A stretch of DNA of 64,000 nucleotides from an uncultured Flavobacteriales bacterium (GTDB lineage: Bacteria > Bacteroidota > Bacteroidia > Flavobacteriales > Crocinitomicaceae). The translations under genes were made by a program, and so were the position numbers. How positions within the stretch are numbered: position 1 is the first letter of the stretch; each line of letters opens with the position of its first letter. Below, piece after piece: positions 26,343 through 34,913 of this stretch. Under the pieces are notes generated by a model. That model was not told the DNA's origin and made no database searches. It was given only the letters and a program-made list of their open reading frames with translations. The stretch spans positions 1 to 64,000 of the forward strand of contig CAMLHZ010000012.1 of assembly GCA_946480085.1 (NCBI GenBank), given 5' to 3'.

Positions 26343-27359
26343 CTATGCAATATCGTCCCAGGAAAGCGGGTCTCCAAATGATTTATTCTTGTTTACTTTC
26401 TTACCAAGAATTTCTTCCCAATGAATTGGAGCTAATCCTTTTGAAGGTCGAACGATCTTCACGTGTTTATCGGTAATTGTTTCACCGGCATTCAGGTCTG
26501 CCTGAAAGTAGATGCTGCGCTTGAATTGTAAGCTTTTTTCTTCTTCCGGAAGAACATCGAGTTGCACTTTTCCAAGCGATTTGTAGGCTCTGTTACATTC
26601 TTCAACCAACAATTTAAATTCTTGTGGTTCCATTGAAAATGCCGAATCTACACCACCTTCTGAACGATCTAAAGTCAGGTGTTTTTCAATGACTTCTGCA
26701 CCAAGTGCAATTGCAGCAATGGAGACGCCAATGCCAGTTGTGTGATCGCTCAATCCAACAGTGCAATTGAATTTTTCTTTAAAAACAGGAATGGTTACCA
26801 AATTCGAATTTTCTTCAGAAGCGGGGTATGTTGATGTACACTTCAGAACAGTGATGTCCGTGCATCCATTTGCCTTCAGGGTTTCAACGGCTGTAACCAA
26901 TTGATCGATTTTCGTGGCTCCTGAGGAAATAATAACTGGTTTTCCGGTTTGAGCAATTTTCTTGATCAACGGAATGTGATTGTTTTCGAATGACGCAATT
27001 TTGTAACGGCTCACATTTAATGTTTCCAAAAAATCAACTGCTGTTTCATCGAAGGGGGAAGAGAAGATCTCAATTCCGATTTCTGCAGCATAGTCAAACA
27101 ATTCTTTGTGCCATTCCCACGGAGTCATTGCTTCTGCGTAAAGATCATAGAGTTTCTTCGATGACCAGAGCGAGTTTTTATCTTTGATCACGAAGTCGTC
27201 ACTGTCATGATTCAACGTAATGGTGTCTGGAGTATACGTTTGTAGTTTTATTGCACTTGCTCCGGCATTTTTTGCAGCCAGAATAATGGTTTTTGCGCGT
27301 TCAATCGATTGATTGTGATTACCGCTCATTTCTGCAATAATGTAAGGAGTGTTAATCAT
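26343..27359 (-). CDS. pseI: Pseudaminic acid synthase
   Basis: Condenses 2,4-diacetamido-2,4,6-trideoxy-L-altrose with phosphoenolpyruvate to form pseudaminic acid. The 338 residues match the NeuB/PseI family. The N-terminus PYIIAEMSGNHNQSIERA, IKLQTYTPDTITLNH, and SDHTTGIGVSIAAIALGA followed by IEKHLTLDR are family landmarks, with GGVDSAFSMEP typical of PseI. Residues about 280-338 form the SAF domain (RSIYFQADLNAGETI). The other Pse genes lie just upstream, interrupted only by an acyltransferase gene. Assignment as PseI rather than NeuB rests on these motifs and the context. Confidence 0.93.
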   Translation of the reverse strand: MINTPYIIAEMSGNHNQSIERAKTIILAAKNAGASAIKLQTYTPDTITLNHDSDDFVIKDKNSLWSSKKLYDLYAEAMTPWEWHKELFDYAAEIGIEIFSSPFDETAVDFLETLNVSRYKIASFENNHIPLIKKIAQTGKPVIISSGATKIDQLVTAVETLKANGCTDITVLKCTSTYPASEENSNLVTIPVFKEKFNCTVGLSDHTTGIGVSIAAIALGAEVIEKHLTLDRSEGGVDSAFSMEPQEFKLLVEECNRAYKSLGKVQLDVLPEEEKSLQFKRSIYFQADLNAGETITDKHVKIVRPSKGLAPIHWEEILGKKVNKNKSFGDPLSWDDIA

Positions 27360-27450
27360 TTATGCCGGTTCTATAGATCTTATTTTTATAACTTTTGTTC
27401 AATGATTCGGTTAGGCTTCAGCTGCCAAATTGATTTGAGCGCAACTACTT

Positions 27451-28611
27451 CTAATTTGATGCCTCATTACTTGTGTTTATTGGACTGAATCTGTCTTTTA
27501 ATGAAAGAAATCTAGATTCGTAATACCTGAAACTTATTTTACTTAAAAGCAAAGTAAAGATAAAACCAATAATCCCAATAGAAAATAAAGTAATAAAATT
27601 AGTTTTCGGAACATCTAATAGACGTACCAGAAGATCAATAATGGTAATAGCTATTGGATGAATTAAATAGATGCCATAGGTATATTTCCCCCATTTATTG
27701 GCGAATGACAAATTTGAAAGATTTAATGCTGATTCTCTTTTCGTAATTGCTTGGGCAGCGATAATCAATGCAAATGAAAATGATATAAAAACGCGACTTA
27801 TCGAAGGACCATATTTAAAAGAAAAGATGGAATCAGCCCAGAAAACTAAGCAGAATGATGAAATAAAAAGAGTAATATGAACTTTTGTAGAACTGTTTTC
27901 AAAGGCGGATCTGATCTTTTTACTCGATTTTATCATTAGTGCCAACAGACCTCCAATACCCAGGTCGAGTAACACTGAAAAAGTATGAAAATACAGAACT
28001 ACACTATCATCGCTGTTCATTATCCTAAAAACAATTGATCCTATGATAGCGAGTGATATTCCATAAATCCAAAATTGTCGTCTTAAAAAGACAAAGAGTA
28101 ATGGCCAAAACAAATAAAATTGCTCTTCAACTGAAACTGACCAAGTGATGTTTTGAGACATTGCATCACTTCCAAAATGAAATTTCTCTACATGGATTAC
28201 GTCAAAATTACTTAAGAAGGATAGGTGATAGAGTATGTTTGAACCAAGTGGATTATTCATTCCGATCAATGATTTGAGCCCGGGATAAACTAAAAATGAA
28301 AAACCAACTACTAAAAAATATAAGGGCCAAATTCTAAGAACCCGTCGCATGTAGAATTTTTTGATAGAGATCTTGAGGTTCAATTCATATTCGGTGATAA
28401 GAAGATATGTAATTAAGAATCCTGATAGCACAAAAAATATTGAAACGCCTGTTCCTCCGCTGCTTATTGCGTTGAGTAATTTCTCCCAAAAAGTACCTTT
28501 AATCGGTAAATACTGATATGACGGGCTAATTCCATGTCCAAGAAAAACCATCAATGCAGCGATGAATCGAATTGAATCTAAATTCTTAAAATATAATTTG
28601 TTTTGATTCAT
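27451..28611 (-). CDS. Acyltransferase family 3, membrane-bound (OafA-like), copy 1
   Basis: A 386-residue integral membrane protein with about ten hydrophobic segments. It has the family motifs LDSIRFIAALMVFLGHG (His near 21), FFVLSGFLITYLL, RRVLRIWPLYFL and SVSVEEQFYLFWPL. Such enzymes O-acetylate polysaccharides. It lies between pseI and pseH, so it may acetylate pseudaminic acid or its glycan. It is a clear paralogue of the gene at 34914-36035; the two share the same motif string throughout. The codon and base use is more A/T-rich than its neighbours. Confidence 0.9.
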   Translation of the reverse strand: MNQNKLYFKNLDSIRFIAALMVFLGHGISPSYQYLPIKGTFWEKLLNAISSGGTGVSIFFVLSGFLITYLLITEYELNLKISIKKFYMRRVLRIWPLYFLVVGFSFLVYPGLKSLIGMNNPLGSNILYHLSFLSNFDVIHVEKFHFGSDAMSQNITWSVSVEEQFYLFWPLLFVFLRRQFWIYGISLAIIGSIVFRIMNSDDSVVLYFHTFSVLLDLGIGGLLALMIKSSKKIRSAFENSSTKVHITLFISSFCLVFWADSIFSFKYGPSISRVFISFSFALIIAAQAITKRESALNLSNLSFANKWGKYTYGIYLIHPIAITIIDLLVRLLDVPKTNFITLFSIGIIGFIFTLLLSKISFRYYESRFLSLKDRFSPINTSNEASN

Positions 28612-28623
28612 TTCAGGTGATTA

Positions 28624-29082
28624 TTAAGGCTTAGAGTATTTCATTTCAATACTCGGATATCCCTGAACGTTCAGATCTTTGATGAATTTAAAGCTAGCTT
28701 TTTCAAATGATTTTATCGAGCCGATATTCTCTTTTTTGATGAACGCGTGAATGTGAAGAGCAGGGTGTTTTTCTGAGAAGATCATTGAGCCCAAAGCAAT
28801 GATTTGAGAGCCGTAACCTTTCCCGCGCTGCAGAGGACAAACAATTACTCCAATCGTAGCGTCATTTTCATCAAGATAAAAGCGAACCATTCCGATCGGA
28901 ACATTATCATCTTCAAAAATGAGAATGGTATCCTCGTTCTTCAGTCGTTGTTCAAACCATGTCACATGACCGTTCCACTCAATTGGTTCAGAATTGAAGG
29001 AGTTTTTTCTCGTTTCCGAATCATTCGACCAATCAAAGATCAATCGGGCATCATCAATTGTGGCTTGTCGACTTGTAATCAT
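28624..29082 (-). CDS. pseH: GNAT N-acetyltransferase, probable PseH
   Basis: A 152-residue GNAT enzyme expected to acetylate the 4-amino group of UDP-4-amino-4,6-dideoxy-AltNAc with acetyl-CoA. RQATIDDARLIFDWSNDSETRK at the N-terminus resembles PseH. The acetyl-CoA loop is VCPLQRGKGYGSQIIALGS with R/Q-x-x-G-x-G/A. It overlaps pseG by four bases (ATGA) and follows pseB, C, F and G in order, which fixes the role in the pseudaminic acid pathway better than sequence alone does. Confidence 0.87.
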   Translation of the reverse strand: MITSRQATIDDARLIFDWSNDSETRKNSFNSEPIEWNGHVTWFEQRLKNEDTILIFEDDNVPIGMVRFYLDENDATIGVIVCPLQRGKGYGSQIIALGSMIFSEKHPALHIHAFIKKENIGSIKSFEKASFKFIKDLNVQGYPSIEMKYSKP

Positions 29083-30032
29083 TCAAAGCAATTTGAGATG
29101 AATGTACGAATTCGTTCTTCAGCTTTACCATCGATCAGTTTTTTCTGCGAGTCGAAAATAGTAAGCTGCTCAATATCGAGATGTATTAATTCTACTACTA
29201 GAGATTCTCTCTGGTTTTGAACTGCCTCGAGATTCACTGAAAATGCAGCGTTTGATGTTGTAAGTTGATTGTGAAGTAACGCTTGATTCTCATACAAACA
29301 ACAAGTATAAACCACCTTGCGAAGCGCAATCATTTCGCAAGCAATAGTACTTGAACTTACCAATGCTGCAGTGTACTCATCAGTGATATCGATCAATTCA
29401 CTTACTGTTAAATTACTGTATATCTTGATTTCAACATCTGATTCGGACGTGGCATAAGTATGAAGTGCTTCCAGATCTTTACCGTTTTCGGGGTACAGTA
29501 CTCCGATTTTCGTGAAATCGTGTGTTTTAAGGAGTGCTTTAACAGTTTTAATCGAATTTGAAAGTTCGTCTGTTCCGCCAAAAGCGATGAAAATGGACCC
29601 TGGTTTTTTTACTTCAAATGTCCGGTTTTTGGCAATTTCCAAAATTTCTTTTCTCAGCAAACTGTACTGTAAACCTTTTCCGGGGGAATCACTTTTCATT
29701 GAAGTATTTATCCAAAATGGAGCTAGATAAAGCTGTTCCTGAAAATCGGAGATCTCTATAAAAGGAATGTTACTCGAGCTTAGCTTCGAAATAAAAGCAG
29801 TACTGAATTCGTAACCGTCGAGAATGATTAAATCGTAAGCGGTAAACCCATCAAATTGCTCAAAATTAGATGTGTAAACGAGTTTGAAATCGTCATTTGA
29901 CAAGTTTTCTCCATTGGAAAGAAGCGTGATCTGATAATCGGTTTCGAGAATTTGCGCCAAAGCAAGCGATCTGTAAAAATGACCAAGTCCTTTTCCTTTC
30001 CCGGCTTCGCAAACAATTAAAATGCGTTTCAT
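29079..30032 (-). CDS. pseG: UDP-2,4-diacetamido-2,4,6-trideoxy-beta-L-altropyranose hydrolase
   Basis: Removes UDP from the altrose precursor before the PseI step. The 317-residue GT-B-like fold opens with KRILIVCEAGKGKGLGHFYR, where the His of GLGHFYR is the likely catalytic base. FIAFGGTDELSNS at about 165 and SSSTIACEMIALRK near 235 form the nucleotide site. The ATG at 30032 forms an ATGA overlap with the pseF stop. An alternative start at 30071 would precede the first beta strand by 13 residues. Secure through motifs and position. Confidence 0.9.
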   Translation of the reverse strand: MKRILIVCEAGKGKGLGHFYRSLALAQILETDYQITLLSNGENLSNDDFKLVYTSNFEQFDGFTAYDLIILDGYEFSTAFISKLSSSNIPFIEISDFQEQLYLAPFWINTSMKSDSPGKGLQYSLLRKEILEIAKNRTFEVKKPGSIFIAFGGTDELSNSIKTVKALLKTHDFTKIGVLYPENGKDLEALHTYATSESDVEIKIYSNLTVSELIDITDEYTAALVSSSTIACEMIALRKVVYTCCLYENQALLHNQLTTSNAAFSVNLEAVQNQRESLVVELIHLDIEQLTIFDSQKKLIDGKAEERIRTFISNCFE

Positions 30033-30718
30033 CGATTCAGCAATTGGTATTTCAATTCTGCCATTTTCCAATCTTCTTCGTTATCAATATCCTGAACCAG
30101 CGATTCGGGGAATTCAAAGAAACCAGTTGAATCTGTGAAAAACGATTGATGATTTTCAAAAATGGATCTGTCCAAAATGTAAAACTGACCTGTATCGTGG
30201 TAGAACGTTTCCAAATCTTGCGTTCTAGTTTGACTAAACTCAGGGTTTCTGAAATCAGCTAATCCATTTTTAACTGCAATTGCGCGCTGAATAGGATGCG
30301 CATATTTGGTGATTGCAACAACAGAGTTGAGCTTTTCCGCTTCTAACTTTTCTACTGATTTTTGAATCATGTCAGCAGTAACAAAAACGGAAGTTGGATA
30401 AACACAGCAAATGGAATCAAATTCTTGTCCTTCAGCTTTCAGCTTATCAAACACTTCCTTAATGACCGGATAAGTTGCAGCTGTATCAGATGCGTTTTGT
30501 GCACTTCTGAGAAAAGGAACTTCTGCGCCAAATTGTCTAGCTTTTTCAGCAATTTCTTCATCGTCGGTTGACACAATTATACGATCAAAAAGCCCCGATC
30601 GCACTAAAGCTTCGATAGGATAAGCAATAATAGGTTTTCCCTGAAACAGTTTGATGTTTTTACGAGGAATTCGTTTGCTTCCACCACGAGCTGGTATAAT
30701 GGCAATTCTACTTTTCAT
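30029..30718 (-). CDS. pseF: Pseudaminate cytidylyltransferase
   Basis: Activates pseudaminic acid with CTP to give CMP-Pse. The 229-residue enzyme has the nucleotidyltransferase signature RIAIIPARGGSKRIPRKN (about 4-21), VSTDDEEIAEKA, and YHDTGQFYILD near 175, as in NeuA/PseF. The ATG at 30718 is preferred over 30730, both overlapping the pseC stop (11 or 23 bases). Its place directly after pseC and before pseG supports PseF over NeuA. Confidence 0.92.
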   Translation of the reverse strand: MKSRIAIIPARGGSKRIPRKNIKLFQGKPIIAYPIEALVRSGLFDRIIVSTDDEEIAEKARQFGAEVPFLRSAQNASDTAATYPVIKEVFDKLKAEGQEFDSICCVYPTSVFVTADMIQKSVEKLEAEKLNSVVAITKYAHPIQRAIAVKNGLADFRNPEFSQTRTQDLETFYHDTGQFYILDRSIFENHQSFFTDSTGFFEFPESLVQDIDNEEDWKMAELKYQLLNR

Positions 30719-31877
30719 AGAACGCATCAATTGTTGCTAAAACATATTGAATTTCTTCATTGGTCAATGCCGGAAACATAGGCAATGAAAGACATTGCTC
30801 ATAGTAGTTTTCTACTTCCGGGAAATCGCCTTTTTTCCATCCTTTTTCTGAATAATAAGGCATCAAATGAATAGGGAAGTAGTGAATCTGCGCAAAGATG
30901 TTTTTCGAGCGAAGGTAATTGTATAGTTCCAAACGATCTTCCACCAGAATTACATACAAATGATAGGCGTGCTCTTCCTGAAAACCGCTGTGTTTTTTGA
31001 TATAACTGCTTTTGCTAAAATGATCGTTATACATCTTCGCAATTTCTCGTCTACGTTTTAAACCTGCTTCTGCTTTTGAAAGTTGTGAATTTCCAAGTGC
31101 TGCCTGAAGATCTGTTAAACGATAATTGTATCCTAAGCTTTGCATTTCCATGTACCAAAGCGGGAAATCCGTTTGCCCACCTGCCAGATTGAGGTCATTC
31201 GAAAACAAATCTTGTTCACGCGTTATACCGTGTGTACGTAGTTGTAAAAGCTGTTTGTAATAACTTTCATTATTGGTTGTGATCATTCCGCCTTCACCAC
31301 AAGCAATGTGTTTTACCGGATGAAAGGAAAAAACAGAAATATCCATTAGCTCACCAGAACCCGATTTTGTTTTGGTTAAGGTGGTTTTTCCACCCGGACT
31401 ATGACAAGCATCTTCCATTATCCACAAACCGTATTGATCAGCCAATTTTTTCAATGCTTCAAAATCGCAAACTTTACCAGCAAAATTTACAGCGATAATT
31501 CCAGAATATGCATTGGGGCTTTTCGTCAAAAGAGCTTCCACTTTTTTTACATCGATCAACCATGAATCAGGATCAATATCTACAAATTCAATTTCACCAC
31601 CCACATATTCTATACAGTTGGTTGATGCTACAAAAGACAGTGGAGGAGCAATTACTTTTTTCGAGGTGTCGAGACAAAGAGCAGCTAAATGAAGAGCAGC
31701 AGTTCCGTTAGCAACGGCAACGGCATATTTCGCTCCAACATATTCGGCAAAATTCTTTTCAAATGTTGCAATATGTGGACCCTGCGTAAGAAAATCGGAT
31801 TGCAGCACATCAACTACAGCCTGAATGTCTTTCTCGTCTATGGTTTGTTTGCCGTATGGAATTGCTTTTCCGTTCAT
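30708..31877 (-). CDS. pseC: UDP-4-amino-4,6-dideoxy-N-acetyl-beta-L-altrosamine transaminase
   Basis: A PLP-dependent DegT/DnrJ/EryC1 aminotransferase of 389 residues that aminates the 4-keto sugar made by PseB. IPYGKQTIDEKDIQAVVDVL is the N-terminal family motif. MEDACHSPGG (about 154-163) binds PLP, and Lys189 in FSFHPVKHIACGEGGM is the Schiff-base lysine. It overlaps pseB by four bases (ATGA). Motifs and order identify it as PseC. Confidence 0.93.
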   Translation of the reverse strand: MNGKAIPYGKQTIDEKDIQAVVDVLQSDFLTQGPHIATFEKNFAEYVGAKYAVAVANGTAALHLAALCLDTSKKVIAPPLSFVASTNCIEYVGGEIEFVDIDPDSWLIDVKKVEALLTKSPNAYSGIIAVNFAGKVCDFEALKKLADQYGLWIMEDACHSPGGKTTLTKTKSGSGELMDISVFSFHPVKHIACGEGGMITTNNESYYKQLLQLRTHGITREQDLFSNDLNLAGGQTDFPLWYMEMQSLGYNYRLTDLQAALGNSQLSKAEAGLKRRREIAKMYNDHFSKSSYIKKHSGFQEEHAYHLYVILVEDRLELYNYLRSKNIFAQIHYFPIHLMPYYSEKGWKKGDFPEVENYYEQCLSLPMFPALTNEEIQYVLATIDAFYEK

Positions 31878-32872
31878 TCTGGCATTTGTGTTTTTATTTT
31901 CTCACGCATGCTTTCTACCGTTTCCCAAATTTCATTGTTTCCGGAATTGTAGTAGAAGCCAACAGGAACTTTTTTAGCGTTGAAATGTTTGATGTAGTCG
32001 TTCAATTCGAACTGCGTTAATTGAGGAAGAATAACATAGTATTTTCCTAAATCATATGTTGTGAATGCATCAGAAGTGGTAATCATTTCTTCATGGATTT
32101 TCTCACCCGGACGAATTCCCACCACTTTCGTTGGAACACCTGGAGCTACGGCTTCAGCTACATCAGTAATTTTGTACGAAGGAATTTTTGGAACGAACAA
32201 TTCGCCTCCCCATGCTTCGTGAAGCGCGTGAAGAACCATGTCAACACCTTCCTGAAGTGAAATATTGAAACGTGTCATTTCAGGATGAGTAATTGGAATT
32301 TCACCATTCTCTTTCACTTTTTGAAAGAAAGGAATTACCGAGCCATTTGAACCCATAACGTTTCCATAGCGAACAACGGAGAAATCAATCTCACGCATTC
32401 CCTTAATATTGTTTGCTGCAATAAACAGCTTGTCGGAAGTCAATTTTGTTGCGCCATATAAGTTGATTGGAGCACAAGCTTTGTCGGTTGAAAGCGCCAC
32501 CACCTTGCTTACATTGGTTTCCAAACAAGCACGAATTACATTTTCAGCACCGCCAATATTGGTTTTTACGCATTCATCCGGATTGTATTCTGCAATATGA
32601 ACATGCTTCATTGCTGCAGCGTGAATTACGTAGTCTATTCCATTAAGTGCTCTTTTCAATCGTTCAAAATCACGGACATCTCCAATGAAATAACGCAACG
32701 CTTTGTGCTTCGAATCGGGGAATTCCTGATTCATTACAAATTGCTTTTGTTCGTCACGACTGTAAATCACCAGTCTGTGCACATCTGGCCAGCGTTCAAG
32801 AATAGATTTCACCAATGCTTTTCCAAGCGATCCGGTTCCTCCAGTAATTAATATGGATTTGTTATTAAGCAT
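31874..32872 (-). CDS. pseB: UDP-N-acetylglucosamine 4,6-dehydratase (inverting)
   Basis: First step of the pseudaminic acid pathway: UDP-GlcNAc is dehydrated and epimerised at C5. The 332-residue extended SDR has ILITGGTGSLGKAL (8-20), the catalytic TDK at 129-131 in ALSTDKACAPINLYGATK, with Tyr139 and Lys143, and SYKITDVAEAVAPG with RPGEKIHEEM at the C-terminal substrate region. These are diagnostic of FlaA1/PseB. It overlaps the wzt stop by eight bases. Confidence 0.95.
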   Translation of the reverse strand: MLNNKSILITGGTGSLGKALVKSILERWPDVHRLVIYSRDEQKQFVMNQEFPDSKHKALRYFIGDVRDFERLKRALNGIDYVIHAAAMKHVHIAEYNPDECVKTNIGGAENVIRACLETNVSKVVALSTDKACAPINLYGATKLTSDKLFIAANNIKGMREIDFSVVRYGNVMGSNGSVIPFFQKVKENGEIPITHPEMTRFNISLQEGVDMVLHALHEAWGGELFVPKIPSYKITDVAEAVAPGVPTKVVGIRPGEKIHEEMITTSDAFTTYDLGKYYVILPQLTQFELNDYIKHFNAKKVPVGFYYNSGNNEIWETVESMREKIKTQMPE

Positions 32873-34082
32873 GTTTGTTCCAGTTCAATAAGTAGCTTGT
32901 TTTCGAAGTGCGTTTAATTCCGCGTTGTGTTTCGAAATCAGTGATATGAAAAGTAAGAATATTATCGGGATTGTCTAAATAATCAGCTTCGTAAGGAGAT
33001 GTCATACATAAACAAATACGGTATCTGCCGTGGGCAAAAAGGTTACGGTTGAACTTTATTTTGAAGGTATGTTCGCCCACTTCCAAATTGTCAAAACTAT
33101 TCGGTGGAAGATCTTTACTGTCAGATTCAATGATAAATTCTTCGAAATCGTTTTTGACAACAATGTAGCCGTAAGAATTCGGAACTTTTTCGTTCACGTT
33201 GAATTTCAGCATCAAATTAAAATCTTCAAAAATGGAGAACGTGTCTGCCTCTTGATCTTTTTCGTTTAATAGATAGGCTTCCGTGAGTTGAAGTTTTTTA
33301 TCGGGTTTTATTTCTGCTTTGAATCGGGCGCCTGACAAATCCGCAAAGTCAGATGAGTTATAGTATTCGATTGCGTTTTGGATTGGAGCGTCATAAACCA
33401 ATTGACCTTGATTCATAACTATTCCACGTTCACACAATTGTTTTACTGCACTCATGTTGTGACTTACGAACAGAATGGTTCTACCGCTTTTAGAAACGTC
33501 AGACATTTTGTTCATACATTTTCGCTGAAATTCGGCATCACCAACGGCTAGAACCTCGTCGACGATAAGTATTTCGTTTTCCAGAAAGGCAGCAACTGCA
33601 AAGGCAAGTCTTAACTGCATACCGCTGGAATAATGTTTCAAAGGTGTATCAATGAATTTATCAATTCCTGCAAAGTCAACAATCGCATCAAAATTTCGAA
33701 TGATCTCATGACGTCTCATTCCAAGTATGGATCCGTTCATGAATACATTTTCCCTTCCGGATAATTCAGAGTGGAAACCAGTACCAACTTCTAATAAACT
33801 GGCGATTCTTCCTCTACAGGTAATAGAACCTTCTGTTGGTGGTGTAATGCGCGACAGAACTTTTAATAATGTAGATTTTCCAGCTCCGTTTTTTCCAATT
33901 ATTCCAATCGTTTCTCCTTCGTTGATATTGAAAGAAACGTCCTTTAATGCCCAGAATTGTTCTTTTTTAGTGGCTTTGAACGTATTGAGCAGGGAATCGC
34001 GAAAAGAAAGATAATTGGCTTTCTGTCCGTGAATATTAAATTGTTTGGAGAGTTTATTTACCTCAAGAATATACTTACTCAT
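32865..34082 (-). CDS. wzt: Polysaccharide ABC exporter ATP-binding protein with C-terminal glycan-recognition extension (Wzt-like)
   Basis: A 405-residue ABC ATPase that drives export of an undecaprenyl-linked glycan with Wzm. Walker A is GKNGAGKST (63-71), the signature is YSSGMQLRL (151-159), Walker B is ILIVDE (171-176) and the switch His is 208. Residues about 255-400 are an extra beta-rich domain (IYSIFEDFNLML-like stretch, VGEHTFKIKFNRNLFAHGRY), as in Wzt proteins that read a modified chain end. The ATG at 34082 forms TAATG with the wzm stop; a longer frame from 34184 overlaps wzm and is not credible. Confidence 0.93.
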   Translation of the reverse strand: MSKYILEVNKLSKQFNIHGQKANYLSFRDSLLNTFKATKKEQFWALKDVSFNINEGETIGIIGKNGAGKSTLLKVLSRITPPTEGSITCRGRIASLLEVGTGFHSELSGRENVFMNGSILGMRRHEIIRNFDAIVDFAGIDKFIDTPLKHYSSGMQLRLAFAVAAFLENEILIVDEVLAVGDAEFQRKCMNKMSDVSKSGRTILFVSHNMSAVKQLCERGIVMNQGQLVYDAPIQNAIEYYNSSDFADLSGARFKAEIKPDKKLQLTEAYLLNEKDQEADTFSIFEDFNLMLKFNVNEKVPNSYGYIVVKNDFEEFIIESDSKDLPPNSFDNLEVGEHTFKIKFNRNLFAHGRYRICLCMTSPYEADYLDNPDNILTFHITDFETQRGIKRTSKTSYLLNWNKHA

Positions 34083-34900
34083 TAAGCTAGATCTGCAAAA
34101 TAGGCTTCTGTTTTCCGAAAAATGAAAACGCCAATAATTAAAAATACAAAACAAGAAATTCCACTTAAACCAACGGTATTCCAATCAATAGCATAATCAG
34201 AAAATGATCCGCGGAAAATTTCTATCGCTCCGGCAATAGGATTCAATTTTAGCGCCAACTGCATCCAATGGTTGGATGTAATTGAAACCGGATAAAAAAC
34301 GGGAGTTAAGAAAAGTAAAGCTTGAATCAGGAAAGGAATTACATATCGGATATCACGGTATTTCACATTCAATGCTGCGAGTGTTAACCCAACAGAAGTA
34401 GATGCAACAGCTGCAAAAAACAATGCAAACGGAATGAATACAATGGCTTTAACGCTTAAATCTGTTTTGAAGATAAAGACAAAAACAAAGAAGATGACCA
34501 AGGCCATAATAAAGTCGAAACAAGCACCAAGAATAGCAGAAATAGGGATGATTAATCGTGGGAAATAGATTTTCTTAATAATGTTTGCGTTGTTGACCAT
34601 TGAATTGGCCGAATTGGTAACGCCATTGCTGAAGATTCCCCAAACCAGTAATCCGGAAAGCGCAAAAATGGGATATGAAATAACGAGATCTGTAGATTGA
34701 CTGATGCTTTTTCCAAGTAAAGTGGTAAATACAAGCATCATTACCAAGGGCTGAAGAATAGCCCAAAGAATGCCAAAAACAGTTTGTTTGTATTTTACTT
34801 TTACGTCGCGCCAGGTAAAGAAATAGAGCAATTCACGAAACTCCCAAAGTTCCTTTATTCCCAGCGTAAATTTATTTTTTGGTTTTATTTCGTATTCCAT
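34082..34900 (-). CDS. wzm: Polysaccharide ABC exporter permease (Wzm-like, ABC-2 family)
   Basis: A 272-residue inner-membrane protein with six hydrophobic segments. LYFFTWRDVKVKYKQTVFGI near residue 28 is the ABC-2 polysaccharide permease signature, and VIPFLIQALLFLTPVFYP lies near 190. It pairs with the ATPase encoded immediately downstream (TAATG overlap). The exporter implies synthesis of the whole glycan on the cytoplasmic face, in contrast to a Wzx/Wzy system. Secure. Confidence 0.94.
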   Translation of the reverse strand: MEYEIKPKNKFTLGIKELWEFRELLYFFTWRDVKVKYKQTVFGILWAILQPLVMMLVFTTLLGKSISQSTDLVISYPIFALSGLLVWGIFSNGVTNSANSMVNNANIIKKIYFPRLIIPISAILGACFDFIMALVIFFVFVFIFKTDLSVKAIVFIPFALFFAAVASTSVGLTLAALNVKYRDIRYVIPFLIQALLFLTPVFYPVSITSNHWMQLALKLNPIAGAIEIFRGSFSDYAIDWNTVGLSGISCFVFLIIGVFIFRKTEAYFADLA

Positions 34901-34913
34901 TCTATCGTATGTT

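Noticed and set aside
32865..34184. Extended N-terminus for the Wzt-like ATPase
   Set aside because: The extra 34 residues overlap the wzm gene, and the start at 34082 forms a normal TAATG junction.
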